DNA from: Micromonospora polyrhachis
GTDB lineage: Bacteria > Actinomycetota > Actinomycetes > Mycobacteriales > Micromonosporaceae
Assembly: GCF_014203835.1 (NCBI RefSeq)
Contig: NZ_JACHJW010000001.1
Coordinates: 744,001-808,000 of the forward strand
Direction of reading: 5' to 3'
DNA length: 64,000 nucleotides
Shown here: positions 33,087-42,752 of the stretch, one piece after another
Numbering within the stretch: position 1 is the first letter of the stretch
Layout of the letters: every line of letters starts with the position of its first letter
Position numbers and translations under genes: made by a program
The notes under the pieces: model-generated
The model's database searches: none
The model's input: only the letters and a program-made list of their open reading frames with translations
Told to the model about the DNA's origin: nothing

Positions 33087-33189
33087 CCTGCTACGGAATC
33101 AGCCTCGCGTGGTGGCGTGCCGTGTCAGCATCTAGGGCGTGGGCCGTACCGTGAGCCGATGCACCAGGCCCGGGATGAATGCGACCCGC

Positions 33190-33837
33190 TTACACCTTGT
33201 CCGGGTCGCCCTGCCGGGTGACGCCGGTGATGCTCAGAAATACGCCCCATGCGGCCAGCAGCACCGCGACGAGTGTGTTCCACCAACTCGGTGTGAGCCA
33301 GGGGAACGAACCCACGATGAATACCGCTGCGGCGGCGATGCCCACGACCCTCCCCCAGAGTCCGCTGCGCGTCGACCACGTGAGTGTCACCGCGGCGACG
33401 GCGAAGCCCAGTAACGCCAGGTGCAGGGTGCCGAACGTCGAGCTGATGAGCAGAGCCAGCGCATCGGGGGACAGGTCAATCCCATATACCGGGTAGACCA
33501 ATCGGCCAACAACGAGCAGAAGTACCAGGAGAGAGACGAGAGCGACGGCAAGGGCGGAAAATCCGACGTTGATCCGCGCCAATCGTTCCGCTTTCCGCGT
33601 GCCGAAGAGTCCGCGTGCGCCGGCTCCCCAGCTCACGATCGCGAAGAACAGCAACTCGTCGCTCCACGACAGCAGCGCCTTGCCGTTGTCGACCCACGCC
33701 CTCATGTCGGCTACCTCGGACGGCGCGCTCGGGAGCAGCGAGAGGAGTAGAAGAGCAACGCCGGTGAGTAGCGCGCCCACGGCCGCCAAAAACCCATGTA
33801 CTCGTTCGGCAGAGGGCCTCGTGGTTGGTCCCATCAT
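33190..33837 (-). CDS. Six-helix integral membrane protein, unknown
   Basis: 215 residues with about six hydrophobic segments: near 15-36, 57-75, 92-115, 125-150, 158-176 and 185-205. The first loop carries DMRAWVDNGKALLSWSDELLFFAIVSWG. No known transporter or enzyme motif is visible. It lies alone on the minus strand between the P450 fragment and the second MFS gene. Coding potential is good (consistent GC3, ATG start), but the function is unknown. Confidence 0.7.
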   Translation of the reverse strand: MMGPTTRPSAERVHGFLAAVGALLTGVALLLLSLLPSAPSEVADMRAWVDNGKALLSWSDELLFFAIVSWGAGARGLFGTRKAERLARINVGFSALAVALVSLLVLLLVVGRLVYPVYGIDLSPDALALLISSTFGTLHLALLGFAVAAVTLTWSTRSGLWGRVVGIAAAAVFIVGSFPWLTPSWWNTLVAVLLAAWGVFLSITGVTRQGDPDKV

Positions 33838-34330
33838 CGCTCACCTATCCGACTCGACATTCCACAGTGTCCGGCGGTCCGGCCCCGGTCACTTCCCGCG
33901 ACGTCATTCTCCGCATGACTCGCAAGCGCTGCGCCCCGTCAGATACGACCAGGACGTGCGTTGCAGCGAAGTCGAAGCCAGCTACGGGTCGCCCGGTTAC
34001 GCACCGTCGAGGCGAGTGACCCGCCCTAGTCACTACGTACGCACAGGGCCCCGAATAGCGAGCTGACCGAGCGTCAACTGTGCCGATGTGTTCACTGGGC
34101 CTCCGTCGAAGAACCGCCCGCCGGCCGGAGTACGAAATCGGCACGCCGACGACCTCGACGCCCCGCCACCCCCGTAAGCGGATATGCCAGTCTCGTAACC
34201 AGTCGCACTCGGCAGAAAGAGGAGCGAACGGATTCGAACAGATCCGAACGCCCGAAGCCGCTGGTAGCCCCCTCCGGACCGGCACCCGCACCGATACCGT
34301 CGGAGCAGTGACGGATCGAGGAGAGTAGCT
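33838..34330. other. Intergenic region without a recognised gene
   Basis: About 490 bp. Minus-strand frame 33845-34291 contains a stretch reading VAGFDFAATHVLVVSDGAQ that looks faintly coding, but the frame as a whole has poor codon bias and no family match by eye. It is left uncalled. The region should contain promoters for the membrane protein (minus) and the MFS gene (plus). Confidence 0.4.
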
Positions 34331-35623
34331 GTGGCCGAACGTGCCGCCACGTACGCCGAGGTGTTCGCCGTACGTGAGTACCGCTACCTGCTCGCGGCGT
34401 ACGTGCTGTCCCTGGTGGGAGACCAGCTCACGGCCGTCACGGTGGCGTTTCTCGTCTACACGACCACCGGTTCGGCCGCACTGGCCGCAGCAGCCTTCGC
34501 CAGTTCCTATCTGGCCTGGCTGACCGGCGGGCCGTTGCTGTCCGGCTTCGCCGACCGGCTCCCCCGTCGGCGCGTGCTCATCGGCTGCGACCTGGCCCGC
34601 GCGGCGCTCATCCCCCTGGCGGCCCTGCCCGGCCTGCCCGCTCCGGCCCTGGTGGCGCTGCTCTTCGGGGTCAACCTGCTGCGTCCGCCGTTCGTGGCGG
34701 CCCGTGCCGCCCTACTGCCGGACGTGCTCGACGGTGACCGGTACCCGGTGGCCAACGGACTCGACAACACCATCGCGCAGGTCGTCCAGGTGGTCGGCTT
34801 CGGAGTGGGTGGCAGCCTGGTGGCGCTACTCTCCATGACCGGCGCATTGCTCATCGACGCAGGTACGTTCCTGGTGTCCGCGCTACTCATCCTGATCGGC
34901 GTACGCCCGCGCCCGGCATCGGGGCGAGCGGGTGGGGCGGTCCCGGGTGGCATCGCCATCGGCCTACGCGTCATCTTCACCGATCGCCGACTTCGCGCCT
35001 ATGTCGTCGTGCTCTGGGTGGCCAGTGCCTTCACCTATGCCGCCGAGGGGCTGATGTCTCCGCTGGCCGTCCAGTACGGCGGCGGCCCCGGCCTGGTCGG
35101 ACTGCTGCTGGCGGCGGCACCGCTGGGGATGGCGGTCGGTGGGGTGGCCATCACCCGGCTGTGCCCACCGCCGGTACGGCCACGTCTGGTCCTCCCGTTG
35201 GCCGCCCTGTCCGGCGCGGTCCTGGTGGCGGTCTGGAGCGCACCTCCGCTGTGGGCGGTGCTGGGCCTGCTACTGCTGGCTGGTGCCAGCAGCTCGTTCG
35301 CCGTACCACTGAACGCGCTCTTCGGGCGGGCGGTGCCGGCCGAGTACCGGGCTCGTGCCTTCGGGATCGCCATCACCGGCCTGAGCGGATTCCAGGGACT
35401 GGCCATGCTGCTGGCTGGTCTCGCCGCCGAGCGGTGGAGGGCTACCACCGTGATCGGGACCGCCGGGCTGCTGGGCGCGATCGCGGTGCTCGCCTCGGTT
35501 CCGCTCTGGCCCCGACGGACCCGCCCGGCCGTGGTGTTCGAGCCCGCTCCCGAACAACCTCGTACGACCTCGACCAGCCCAGAGCCTTCCGTTACCGAAT
35601 CCTCGCGGGCCAGGCTTGGCTGA
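34331..35623 (+). CDS. MFS transporter
   Basis: 430 residues with about 12 hydrophobic segments, beginning FAVREYRYLLAAYVLSLVGDQLTAVTVAFLVY. GFADRLPRRRVLIGCD is the motif A loop after TM2. The sequence style (EYRYLLAAYVLS...VPAEYRARAFGIAITGLSGFQGLAMLLAG) is that of the drug-export-like branch common in actinomycetes. It starts with GTG or a nearby codon about 10 bp after AGGAGAGTAG. The C-terminal tail is Pro/Ser/Thr-rich. The substrate is unknown; it might once have belonged with the carrier protein/P450 remnant. Confidence 0.85.
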   Translation: MAERAATYAEVFAVREYRYLLAAYVLSLVGDQLTAVTVAFLVYTTTGSAALAAAAFASSYLAWLTGGPLLSGFADRLPRRRVLIGCDLARAALIPLAALPGLPAPALVALLFGVNLLRPPFVAARAALLPDVLDGDRYPVANGLDNTIAQVVQVVGFGVGGSLVALLSMTGALLIDAGTFLVSALLILIGVRPRPASGRAGGAVPGGIAIGLRVIFTDRRLRAYVVVLWVASAFTYAAEGLMSPLAVQYGGGPGLVGLLLAAAPLGMAVGGVAITRLCPPPVRPRLVLPLAALSGAVLVAVWSAPPLWAVLGLLLLAGASSSFAVPLNALFGRAVPAEYRARAFGIAITGLSGFQGLAMLLAGLAAERWRATTVIGTAGLLGAIAVLASVPLWPRRTRPAVVFEPAPEQPRTTSTSPEPSVTESSRARLG

Positions 35624-35880
35624 CGGGTCGTCACGGGGGTGACCCGCAAGAGAAGGGAGTGGCTCATGCGTGGCGTATGCGCGGGGCGTGGCGTTAGCTG
35701 GACCTGATAGCCCCTGGGTGGGCGCGCTGGAGTGGCATGCGGCTGATGCCTCGCGATGCTGCTCCGGCGCGTCCTTCGGAACCCGACCTTCCACCGGGCC
35801 GGTCCTGACACCGATATCCGGTATCCACTGTGGGCTATGTTGGTCGCAGTGAGAAGCAAGGGTGTCCGAGAAGAAGCGCC

Positions 35881-38301
35881 ATGACCGGGCCTGAGCCGTG
35901 CCTCGACCCGAACACGACGTCGAGCGCGGGACAGTACGTCGCCCTGTTACGGCAGGTCCGGGACCGGTCCGGGCTCACCTTCCGGGCCATCGCGCGACGC
36001 GCTGCGGCCAACGGCGACGTGCTACCGGCGAGCACCCTGGCCACGATGTTCGGCCGGGTCACCCTGCCCCGCCGGGAACTCGTCGTCGCCCTGCTCCGCG
36101 CCTGCGACATTCCCGAGGATCAGATAGCCCGTTGGTTGACGTCCTGGCACCGGTTGGCGGCAGGCCGGAGTCAACGTCCCGCCGTACTCCGCCTGCTGCC
36201 GAGCACCGCCGAGCGTCACGAGCCGGCCCGGTCGGCTGACCACGAACTCGCCCCCCGGCTGGCGCCCGTCACCGCTGGTAAACCGATTCCGTTCCAGCTT
36301 CCGCCAGCGCCGGCGCTGCTCGTCGGCCGAGAGGCCGCGACGGCCCGGCTCGCCGAAGCGATGACGAGCGCCGGTGCGGTATGCCTCGTCCAGGGGGCCG
36401 GCGGCATTGGCAAGTCGGCCCTCGCGCTGCACTTCGCGCACCAGGTCACCGACCGGTATCCCGGTGGCTGCCTCTACGCCGACCTGCATGGTGCCAGCGC
36501 GGGCATCGCACCGATCGAATCCGCGGAGGTCCTGGCCCGCTTCCTACGTGCCCTGGGCGCGCCCACCATCCCACTGTCGGTGGAGGAAGCCAGCACCTTG
36601 TTCCGAACCATGACGGCGGCGTCTGGCGGTGTCCTGGTGGTCCTGGACAACGCGGCGTCGGCGGAGCAGGTGCGCCCCCTGCTGCCGAGCGGACCGGACT
36701 GCACCTCGATCGTCACGAGCCGGTGGAGTCTGGCCGACCTGGACACCACCGTCCGGATTCCGCTGGAACCGCTGTCGGACCAGGCGGCGCTCACTCTGCT
36801 CGGCGGGCTCGGGGTCGCGGAGCGGGTCGCCACCGAACCGGCGGCGGCAGCGATGATCGTACGGCGGTGTGAGGGCCTGCCGTTGGCGATCCGGATCGTG
36901 GGCGCGCGGGCGGCAGCCCGCCCCGACGCCACGCTCGGTGGGCTCGCCGAGCGGATCAGCGACGAACGCCGACGACTCGACCTGCTGGAGGTCGGCAACC
37001 TCTCGGTCCGCGCCAGCCTGAACCTCGGCTACCAGGCGTTCAGCGAGTCGCCGCACGAGGAGCAGCGGGCGGCGATCCGCCTGTTCCGGCTCGCCGGCCT
37101 GCCCGACTGGACCGATGCCGGCCCACCGGCCTGCGCGGCATTGGCGGACGTGCCGGTCCCGCTGGCAGAACGGCTGCTCGAACAGTTGGTGGACGCGCAC
37201 CTGCTGGAGCCGGTCGGCGACACCCGCTACCGGTTCCACGACATGGTCCGACTCTTCGCCCGGGAATGTGCCCACACGGTGGAGGGGCCAACTGCCCGGC
37301 AGGAGGCGCTGCATCGCCTCACCGCTCACCTGTTCGCCACCACCGCCGCCGCGGCCCGACTGCTCTATCCCCACGACCACTTCCCGTTCCACAACCTCAC
37401 CCATCCTGCCGGCCATCCCCATCAGCTGAGGAGCACCGCACAGGCGTGGAGCTGGTTCGAACACGAGCACACCAACCTGCTGGGCATTGCCCGCCAGCGG
37501 CTCATGGCCGGTCAGGCGCTGGCCGAGGTACGTGACCTCGGGCAGGTCATCATCAAGTTCCTCGACTACGCCGGCTACGTGACGGAGCAACTGCAGTTCG
37601 GGGAGTTGGGGATCGAGGCGGCGCAACGCCTCGGCGACCAGTCGGCGACCGCGCTGGCGCTGAACGCCATGGCAGTGGGGATGCTGCGGGAGGGCCGGCT
37701 GAGCAAGGGCATCTCCCTGCTGGAACGCAGCCTGTCCATCCACCGCGACCTGGGTGACCGGGCCGGAGAAGCCGCCTGCCTGAACAACCTGGGCAACGCG
37801 CTACGGGACAGTGGTGACCTCGACGGGGCGTTGGCGCACCTCCAGGCGAGCCTCGCCCTCCGGCGGGAGTTGGGTGACCAGTACAAGGAAGGCTCGGTGT
37901 TGGACAACCTCGGTCTGGTGTTGCAGCGGCGAGGCGAGTACGCCCAGGCGGTGGCCCATCACCAGGCAAGCCTGGCGATCACCCGACAGTGTGGTGACCG
38001 GCTGCGGGAGGCGTTGAGTCTGGTCAACTTCGCCGAGACGCTGCGGGTCTCCGGCGACCACGTGGAGGCGATCCGGCAGGCACACCAGGCGCTGACGATC
38101 TGCCAGGAGTTCGACCACCGCCGGGGCATCGGCCTGGCACAGCAGGTGCTGGGCGACGCCCACGCCGCACTGGGTCGGATGGCCGAGGCGCGCCAGCACT
38201 GGACCGAGGCCCTGAGCCTGCTCGACGGCCTCGATCGGCAGGCCCAGGCGAAGCTACGAGCCGCGCTCGACGGTGACCCGGACACCGGATCGGCGAACTG
38301 A
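35881..38301 (+). CDS. STAND-type regulator: HTH, NB-ARC ATPase, TPR repeats
   Basis: About 806 residues. An N-terminal XRE-like helix-turn-helix region (about 15-75: LRQVRDRSGLTFRAIARRAA and LPASTLATMFGR) is followed by an NB-ARC ATPase. Its P-loop is GAGGIGKS near 172-179, then come VLVVLDNAASAEQVRPLLP (Walker B) and SIVTSRW. A winged-helix-like region and TPR repeats (about 575-790, with LNNLGNALRDSGDLDGALAHLQASL-type units) complete it. This is the layout of AfsR-like STAND regulators without the SARP domain, which switch on ATP binding and pass a signal through the TPRs. The ATG at 35881 is preferred to the frame start at 35830. Targets are unknown. Confidence 0.87.
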   Translation: MTGPEPCLDPNTTSSAGQYVALLRQVRDRSGLTFRAIARRAAANGDVLPASTLATMFGRVTLPRRELVVALLRACDIPEDQIARWLTSWHRLAAGRSQRPAVLRLLPSTAERHEPARSADHELAPRLAPVTAGKPIPFQLPPAPALLVGREAATARLAEAMTSAGAVCLVQGAGGIGKSALALHFAHQVTDRYPGGCLYADLHGASAGIAPIESAEVLARFLRALGAPTIPLSVEEASTLFRTMTAASGGVLVVLDNAASAEQVRPLLPSGPDCTSIVTSRWSLADLDTTVRIPLEPLSDQAALTLLGGLGVAERVATEPAAAAMIVRRCEGLPLAIRIVGARAAARPDATLGGLAERISDERRRLDLLEVGNLSVRASLNLGYQAFSESPHEEQRAAIRLFRLAGLPDWTDAGPPACAALADVPVPLAERLLEQLVDAHLLEPVGDTRYRFHDMVRLFARECAHTVEGPTARQEALHRLTAHLFATTAAAARLLYPHDHFPFHNLTHPAGHPHQLRSTAQAWSWFEHEHTNLLGIARQRLMAGQALAEVRDLGQVIIKFLDYAGYVTEQLQFGELGIEAAQRLGDQSATALALNAMAVGMLREGRLSKGISLLERSLSIHRDLGDRAGEAACLNNLGNALRDSGDLDGALAHLQASLALRRELGDQYKEGSVLDNLGLVLQRRGEYAQAVAHHQASLAITRQCGDRLREALSLVNFAETLRVSGDHVEAIRQAHQALTICQEFDHRRGIGLAQQVLGDAHAALGRMAEARQHWTEALSLLDGLDRQAQAKLRAALDGDPDTGSAN

Positions 38302-38302
38302 C

Positions 38303-38363
38303 CACGGTCAAGGGGGTGAGGAGCACGGTCAGGAGGTGAGGAGCACGGTCAGGGGGTGAGGAT
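38303..38363. repeat. 20-21 bp tandem repeat, three copies, between convergent genes
   Basis: Units at 38303-38323, 38324-38343 and 38344-38363, each CACGGTCA followed by a G-rich GGTGAGGA part. The last unit overlaps the 3' end of the dehydrogenase gene, so its stop and last codons come from the repeat. Confidence 0.9.
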
Positions 38364-39533
38364 CACCTTCACGCAGCCGTCCTGCTTCTTCTGGAACATC
38401 TCGTACGCCCGGGGCGCCTCGGCCAGCGGCAGCCGGTGGGTACGCAGGTCAGCCAGTCCGAGCGGGTCGTTGTCGTCGGCGAGCACCGGCAGGATCTCGT
38501 CCGTCCAGCGGCGTACGTGGCACTGCCCCATCCGCAGTTGGATGCCCCGGTCGAACATCTCCATCAGCGGCATCGGGTCGACCTCACCGCCGTACACCCC
38601 GGAGATGGAGACCGTGCCGCCCCGGCGGACCGACTTGATCGCGGTGTGCAGCACGGCGAGCCGGTCCACGGCGAACCGGTCCGTCATCGGCTGGGACACC
38701 TTGTCCGGCAGGAGACCGGCGGCGGCCTGGGCAAGCTTCGCCACCCGGGATCCGTGTGCCTCCATGCCGACCGCGTCGATGACGGCATCCGGCCCCCGCC
38801 CGTCCACCATGTCGATCAACGCCCCCGGTACGTCGTCCAGGTCGCTCACGTCGACCACCTCGATGCCGTGCCGCCGGGCCATCGCCAGCCGCTCGGGTAC
38901 CAGGTCCAGTCCGATGACCCGGTCGGCACCGAGGTAGCGCCCGACCCGGGCGCAGAGCTGCCCGACCGGCCCGAGGCCGAAGACGGCGAGGGTACCGCCG
39001 CGCGGGGTGTCGGCGTACCGCACCGCCTGCCAGGCGGTGGGCAGGATGTCGGAGAGGTAGAGGTAGCGCTCGTCCGGGCCGCCCTCGGGGACCTTGATCG
39101 GACCGAACTGGGCCTGCGGCACGCGAAGGTATTCGGCCTGGCCACCCGGGATCGAGCCGTAGAGGCAGGTGTAGCCGAACAGTGCCGCTCCCTTGCCCTC
39201 GGCGCGGACCTGGGTGGTCTCGCACTGGGCGTAGAGCTGGCGGTCGCACATCCAGCACGATCCGCAGGCGATGTTGAACGGCACCACCACCCGGTCGCCG
39301 GGACGTAGCCCGCTGACGGCGGGCCCCACCTCCTCGACGACGCCCATCGGTTCGTGGCCGAGTACGTCCCCCGGTTTCAGGTATGCCCCGAGCACCTCGT
39401 ACAGGTGCAGGTCGGAACCGCAGATGGCGGTGGAGGTGACCCGGACGATGGCATCGGTCGGCGCCTCGATCCGGGGATCGGGGACATCGGTCACCCGAAC
39501 GTCACGCTTGCCCTGCCAGGTCACTGCCTTCAT
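38349..39533 (-). CDS. Zinc-dependent alcohol dehydrogenase (formaldehyde-dehydrogenase-like MDR)
   Basis: 394 residues of the medium-chain dehydrogenase family. Catalytic-zinc residues are in TAICGSDLHLYE and GHEPMGVVEEVG. The structural zinc Cys set is CGSCWMCDRQLYAQC. The NAD-binding loop is VFGLGPVGQLCARVGRYLGA. The overall style (GHEPMGVVEEVGP, VIDAVGMEAHG, RTHRLPLAEAPRAYEMFQKKQDGCVKVILTP) resembles glutathione-independent formaldehyde dehydrogenase-like proteins. The substrate is not determined by sequence; such enzymes oxidise small alcohols or aldehydes with NAD. It is monocistronic and convergent with the STAND regulator, with tandem repeats at the junction. Confidence 0.88.
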   Translation of the reverse strand: MKAVTWQGKRDVRVTDVPDPRIEAPTDAIVRVTSTAICGSDLHLYEVLGAYLKPGDVLGHEPMGVVEEVGPAVSGLRPGDRVVVPFNIACGSCWMCDRQLYAQCETTQVRAEGKGAALFGYTCLYGSIPGGQAEYLRVPQAQFGPIKVPEGGPDERYLYLSDILPTAWQAVRYADTPRGGTLAVFGLGPVGQLCARVGRYLGADRVIGLDLVPERLAMARRHGIEVVDVSDLDDVPGALIDMVDGRGPDAVIDAVGMEAHGSRVAKLAQAAAGLLPDKVSQPMTDRFAVDRLAVLHTAIKSVRRGGTVSISGVYGGEVDPMPLMEMFDRGIQLRMGQCHVRRWTDEILPVLADDNDPLGLADLRTHRLPLAEAPRAYEMFQKKQDGCVKVILTP

Positions 39534-39644
39534 CTGGTCCCTCCACGGCGCTCGCGGCGAACGGTTCCTCCCGGTAACAGGGCCTCTTACCCCTACAAGC
39601 GGGGATGAATCGCCAGGCGCCTCGGAAACGCGTCCGACTGGCGT

Positions 39645-40211
39645 TCATCTTCTGGCGTCGGCGAAGGCGACGATCTGGTCGAGGCCGGGTCGGTAGCCGT
39701 CGCTGGTATCCACTTCGAGCTCGGGTACGTCCAGCCGGACGCGGTCGAAGCTGTCGTGGCCAGCCGCATGCACGTGCTGCTCGATGAGGTACGCGTCGGC
39801 ATGTGCGCGCCGCGTCGGGCTCTCGTTGCGCCGCTGCTGGATCCGACCCCATGCCGTCCGGGCCGGGAGCTGGCAGTGGACGACCCGAATGTCGGCGAGT
39901 TCGCCCAAGGGTTGCAGGTAGGGACGCCAGAGTCGGTCCTGGAAGGCTGCCTCGGCCACCGTGGTGACGCCTGCCGCCAGGAGCAGTTCCAGCACCTGGA
40001 AGAACGCCGGCAAGGCCCGGAGGTTCAGTTCGTCGCCCGGCGCGGCAACGAAGTCACCTACCGCGTGCACCATGCCCTCCTTGATCTCGTCCCGGCAGAT
40101 CGCCGGACAGCCGATTCTTCGGGCGAGTCGATGGGCGAGCGTGGTCTTGCCCGCGCCGGGTGGTCCGCTGACGACGACAAGATTCGGTCTCCTCCGCACC
40201 ACATCGTTCAT
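39645..40211 (-). CDS. P-loop NTPase/kinase-like protein (AAA_33 type)
   Basis: About 188 residues from the ATG at 40211 (an upstream start at 40244 is possible). Walker A is SGPPGAGKTTLAHRLARRI near the N-terminus, followed by RDEIKEGM and EAAFQDRLWRPYL. The pattern of a lid with Arg residues (QQRRNESPTRRAHADAY) fits small-molecule kinases such as zeta-toxin-like or chloramphenicol-phosphotransferase-like P-loop kinases. The substrate cannot be named. It is divergent from the DUF427 gene. Confidence 0.78.
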   Translation of the reverse strand: MNDVVRRRPNLVVVSGPPGAGKTTLAHRLARRIGCPAICRDEIKEGMVHAVGDFVAAPGDELNLRALPAFFQVLELLLAAGVTTVAEAAFQDRLWRPYLQPLGELADIRVVHCQLPARTAWGRIQQRRNESPTRRAHADAYLIEQHVHAAGHDSFDRVRLDVPELEVDTSDGYRPGLDQIVAFADARR

Positions 40212-40313
40212 AGCCGACGGTTGTTCATTTCGGCACCAATTCACCCCTACCTCTTCATCAAGAGGAGTCGCTGTCGACTGGTCGCTGTCGGGCTACCGCC
40301 CTACGCTGGCAGA

Positions 40314-40598
40314 ATGCCGAAAGCCATCTGGAACGATCTGGTCATCGCCGAGAGTGACGACACCGTGGTGGTGGAGGGCAACCACTACTTCCCGCGCTCG
40401 GCGCTGCGCACCGACGTGCTGCGCGACTCCCCCACCCACACGGTCTGCCCGTGGAAGGGCACCGCGTCCTACCACTCGCTCGAACATGCCGGACGGATCA
40501 GCTCGGACGCCGTCTGGTACTACCCGGACCCGAAGCCGGAGGCCGCGCAGATCCGGCAACGGGTGGCCTTCTGGAAGGACGTCCAGGTCACCGAGTGA
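40314..40598 (+). CDS. DUF427 domain protein
   Basis: 94 residues. AIWNDLVIAESDDTVVVEGNHYFPRSAL, CPWKGTASYHSL and VWYYPDPKPEAAQIRQRVAFWK are the conserved blocks of the DUF427 family (beta-tent fold), small proteins of unknown function common in actinomycetes. The length is normal. The invariant Cys-Pro-x-Lys-Gly segment suggests a binding or catalytic site, but no reaction is established that I know of. Confidence 0.88.
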   Translation: MPKAIWNDLVIAESDDTVVVEGNHYFPRSALRTDVLRDSPTHTVCPWKGTASYHSLEHAGRISSDAVWYYPDPKPEAAQIRQRVAFWKDVQVTE

Positions 40599-40640
40599 GC
40601 GCAGCAGCCGTTCCCTCGGCCTTCTGGCAGGGACGAGACG

Positions 40641-41351
40641 TCAGACCGTGCCCGACAGGTATTCCCCACGTCGCTGCGGGTCGAACTTCTCGATCGCGTA
40701 CCGCAGCATGACCCGTGGCATGCCCCGGTAGGTGCGGGCCAGGAACTCCTCCGCTGCCGCCCGGTCCCGGTTGCCCACCTCGCGCAGCATCCAGCCCACC
40801 GCCTTGTGGACGAGGTCGTGCGGGTCGGACAGCAGCCGTTCACCGAGCCGGAAGGTCCACTGGAAGTCTCCGGCTTTGATGAAGGCGAAGGTCGCCATGA
40901 TGGCGATCCGCCGATCCCACACCAGGCCCGACTCGGCCAACCGATCCAGTACGCTCCGGTCCTTGTCGATCAACCACGGACCGACGATGTACGGTGCGGA
41001 CGAGTCCACCAGGTCCCAGTTGTTGATGCGGTCGGTATTGGCCAGGACGAGGTGGAAGACCCGTCCCCGGTCCTCCTCGTCGCCCTTGGTGAACTTCCGC
41101 ACCAGGATGAAGAGCGAGGTCAGCCGCTCCTCGTGCACGCTGCTCGTCAGCAGTTCTGCCGTTTCGGCCAGAGAAAGGTCGCGCCAGTATCGGCCGGCCA
41201 CCCGGCGCTGTTCCGGCACGGAGACGCCGATGGCCTGGTCGCCCTCGCCGTACCCGCCGGGGACCATCTGCAGAAACCGGCTCACCTGCTGCGACCGGCC
41301 GGGGTCGGCGAGGCTGGCGAGTTCCCGGCGGACGTCCGCAGTCGTGGCCAT
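40641..41351 (-). CDS. DNA alkylation repair protein, AlkD-like HEAT-repeat glycosylase
   Basis: About 236 residues from the ATG at 41351. It is all-helical with HEAT-like repeats: VSVPEQRRVAGRYWRDLSLAE, TSLFILVRKFTKG, DRINNWDLVDSSAPYIVGPWL, RRIAIMATFAFIKAGDF, DLVHKAVGWMLREVGNRD. The NNWDLVDSSAP block with its Trp and Asp is the hallmark of AlkD-family enzymes, which excise N3- and N7-alkylated purines without flipping the base. The C-terminal YRGMPRVMLRYAIEKF is also conserved. It acts alone in base excision repair. Confidence 0.88.
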   Translation of the reverse strand: MATTADVRRELASLADPGRSQQVSRFLQMVPGGYGEGDQAIGVSVPEQRRVAGRYWRDLSLAETAELLTSSVHEERLTSLFILVRKFTKGDEEDRGRVFHLVLANTDRINNWDLVDSSAPYIVGPWLIDKDRSVLDRLAESGLVWDRRIAIMATFAFIKAGDFQWTFRLGERLLSDPHDLVHKAVGWMLREVGNRDRAAAEEFLARTYRGMPRVMLRYAIEKFDPQRRGEYLSGTV

Positions 41352-41535
41352 GACCAGGCAACCTACCGCAACCACCGGTCCCCGCTGTGCCGCGGCTACG
41401 GCACGCGCAGTCGCCGCCCGGCTGGTGCCCCGATCCGGCCCTGAGCCTGCCCAACCGGCCTACCCACATCAAGATCTTGACATGGTCGATGTCCCCAGTG
41501 GAGGGTCTGGAGGCCGACCACCGAAGGAGACGAGG

Positions 41536-42636
41536 ATGGACAGAGCTGAGGGTGCAACAGGCGGGAACGAGCCGGACGGTTCGCGGCGGGCGCTGATGCG
41601 GGGCGGGGCGTTCGCCACGGCGGGCCTGGTGGGTGCCGCCGGAGCATCGATGCTGGGCGCGCCGGCCGCCGCCGTCGTCGTCGGCCCGTGGGAGTACATC
41701 GCGCCCGGTTCGTCGATCCAGGCGGCGATCAACGCGGGGGCCAAGGCCATCCAACTCGGTGCCGGTACCTATCCGCTCACCGCGCCGATCGTGCCGACGC
41801 CGGGCTGCACCATCCGTGGCGTCGGCCAGCACACCCGGCTACAGGCCAGCACCACCATGACCTCGATGATCGCCATCGGCAACGGCGGCCCGGTCGACGC
41901 GGTCTACGTCGGTGACCTGGTCCTCGACTGCGGTTACGGCAAGGCGAACGTGGGCATCGACCTCAACATCGTCGGCACCAACGGTTTCTACATGTGGGAA
42001 CCCGACTCGGTGTGCCGGCTGGACAACCTCTGGATCTACGAGCCCATCACCACCGGCATCCACTACCGCGGCACGGACACCCAGGCCTGCGTGACCAGCC
42101 GGGTGCGGGTGCGCGACGCCGGCCGGTACGGGTTCCTGATCGAGGCCCCGGACAACTGGTGGACGGCGTGCGAGGCGACCACGACCACCCCCACCCCGAT
42201 TGGTGCCGCCTTCCACGTGGCCGGGGCCAACAACTTCTTCCAGGGATGCAAGGCCTGGTACTCGCGGGGCTACGGCTTTCACGTCACGGGCGTCCGGAAC
42301 AAGTTCGTCGGCTGCGAGGCACAGGACGTCCGCCTGCACGGCTGGTACATCGAAGAGGACATGAACGTTTTCATCGGTTGCACCTGTGACACCGCCGCGA
42401 TGTGGGACACGGGTGGTACCGCCAACTCCGCCGACGGCTTCTACGTGACGTACGGGGACAGGACGTCACTGGTCGGCTGCCAGGCATTCGACCGCCAACC
42501 CGAGTACGACAACGGCAGCAAACCGCCCATCCAGCTACGACACGGATTCAACGTGCCGGCCAGCATGGTCAGCGACGGCCGGCTGGTGGCCCCCACGGGT
42601 TGGAGCCTCACCGGCGCGCTGGTCAACCAGCGCTGA
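41536..42636 (+). CDS. Secreted right-handed beta-helix protein with Tat-type signal
   Basis: 366 residues from the ATG at 41536 with AAGGAGACGAGG upstream. The N-terminus has SRRALMRGGAFATAGLVGAAGAS, close to a twin-arginine signal peptide (RR and a moderate hydrophobic core). The mature part begins with IQAAINAGAKAIQLGAGTYPLTAPI, typical of pectate-lyase-like beta-helix proteins, and continues with short repeats containing stacked Asn, Cys and Gly. Several resemble viral tailspike or polysaccharide-lyase helices (GCEAQDVRLHGWYIEED, GCQAFDR). No catalytic triad could be fixed. A carbohydrate ligand is likely. Confidence 0.8.
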   Translation: MDRAEGATGGNEPDGSRRALMRGGAFATAGLVGAAGASMLGAPAAAVVVGPWEYIAPGSSIQAAINAGAKAIQLGAGTYPLTAPIVPTPGCTIRGVGQHTRLQASTTMTSMIAIGNGGPVDAVYVGDLVLDCGYGKANVGIDLNIVGTNGFYMWEPDSVCRLDNLWIYEPITTGIHYRGTDTQACVTSRVRVRDAGRYGFLIEAPDNWWTACEATTTTPTPIGAAFHVAGANNFFQGCKAWYSRGYGFHVTGVRNKFVGCEAQDVRLHGWYIEEDMNVFIGCTCDTAAMWDTGGTANSADGFYVTYGDRTSLVGCQAFDRQPEYDNGSKPPIQLRHGFNVPASMVSDGRLVAPTGWSLTGALVNQR

Positions 42637-42752
42637 GGTCCGTCCTGCTTCTGGCATACGTCCGCTCCGGGCGGGAAGGAGTCGTCGTCGGCCCTGCCAG
42701 GCCGCGGTACCACTCCACCCGCTCGCCGGACGAACATGTCAGGAGAGAGATC

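Noticed and set aside
34201-34260. Possible tRNA T-loop (GGATTCGAAC-like)
   Set aside because: No matching acceptor stem, anticodon arm or CCA-side context could be drawn on either strand.
33845-34291. Minus-strand open frame of 148 codons
   Set aside because: One short stretch looks coding, but codon bias is poor, no ribosome-binding site is seen and no family is recognised.
35670-35852. 60-codon plus-strand frame before the STAND regulator
   Set aside because: Composition is not typical of coding DNA, there is no ribosome-binding site, and it overlaps the likely promoter region.
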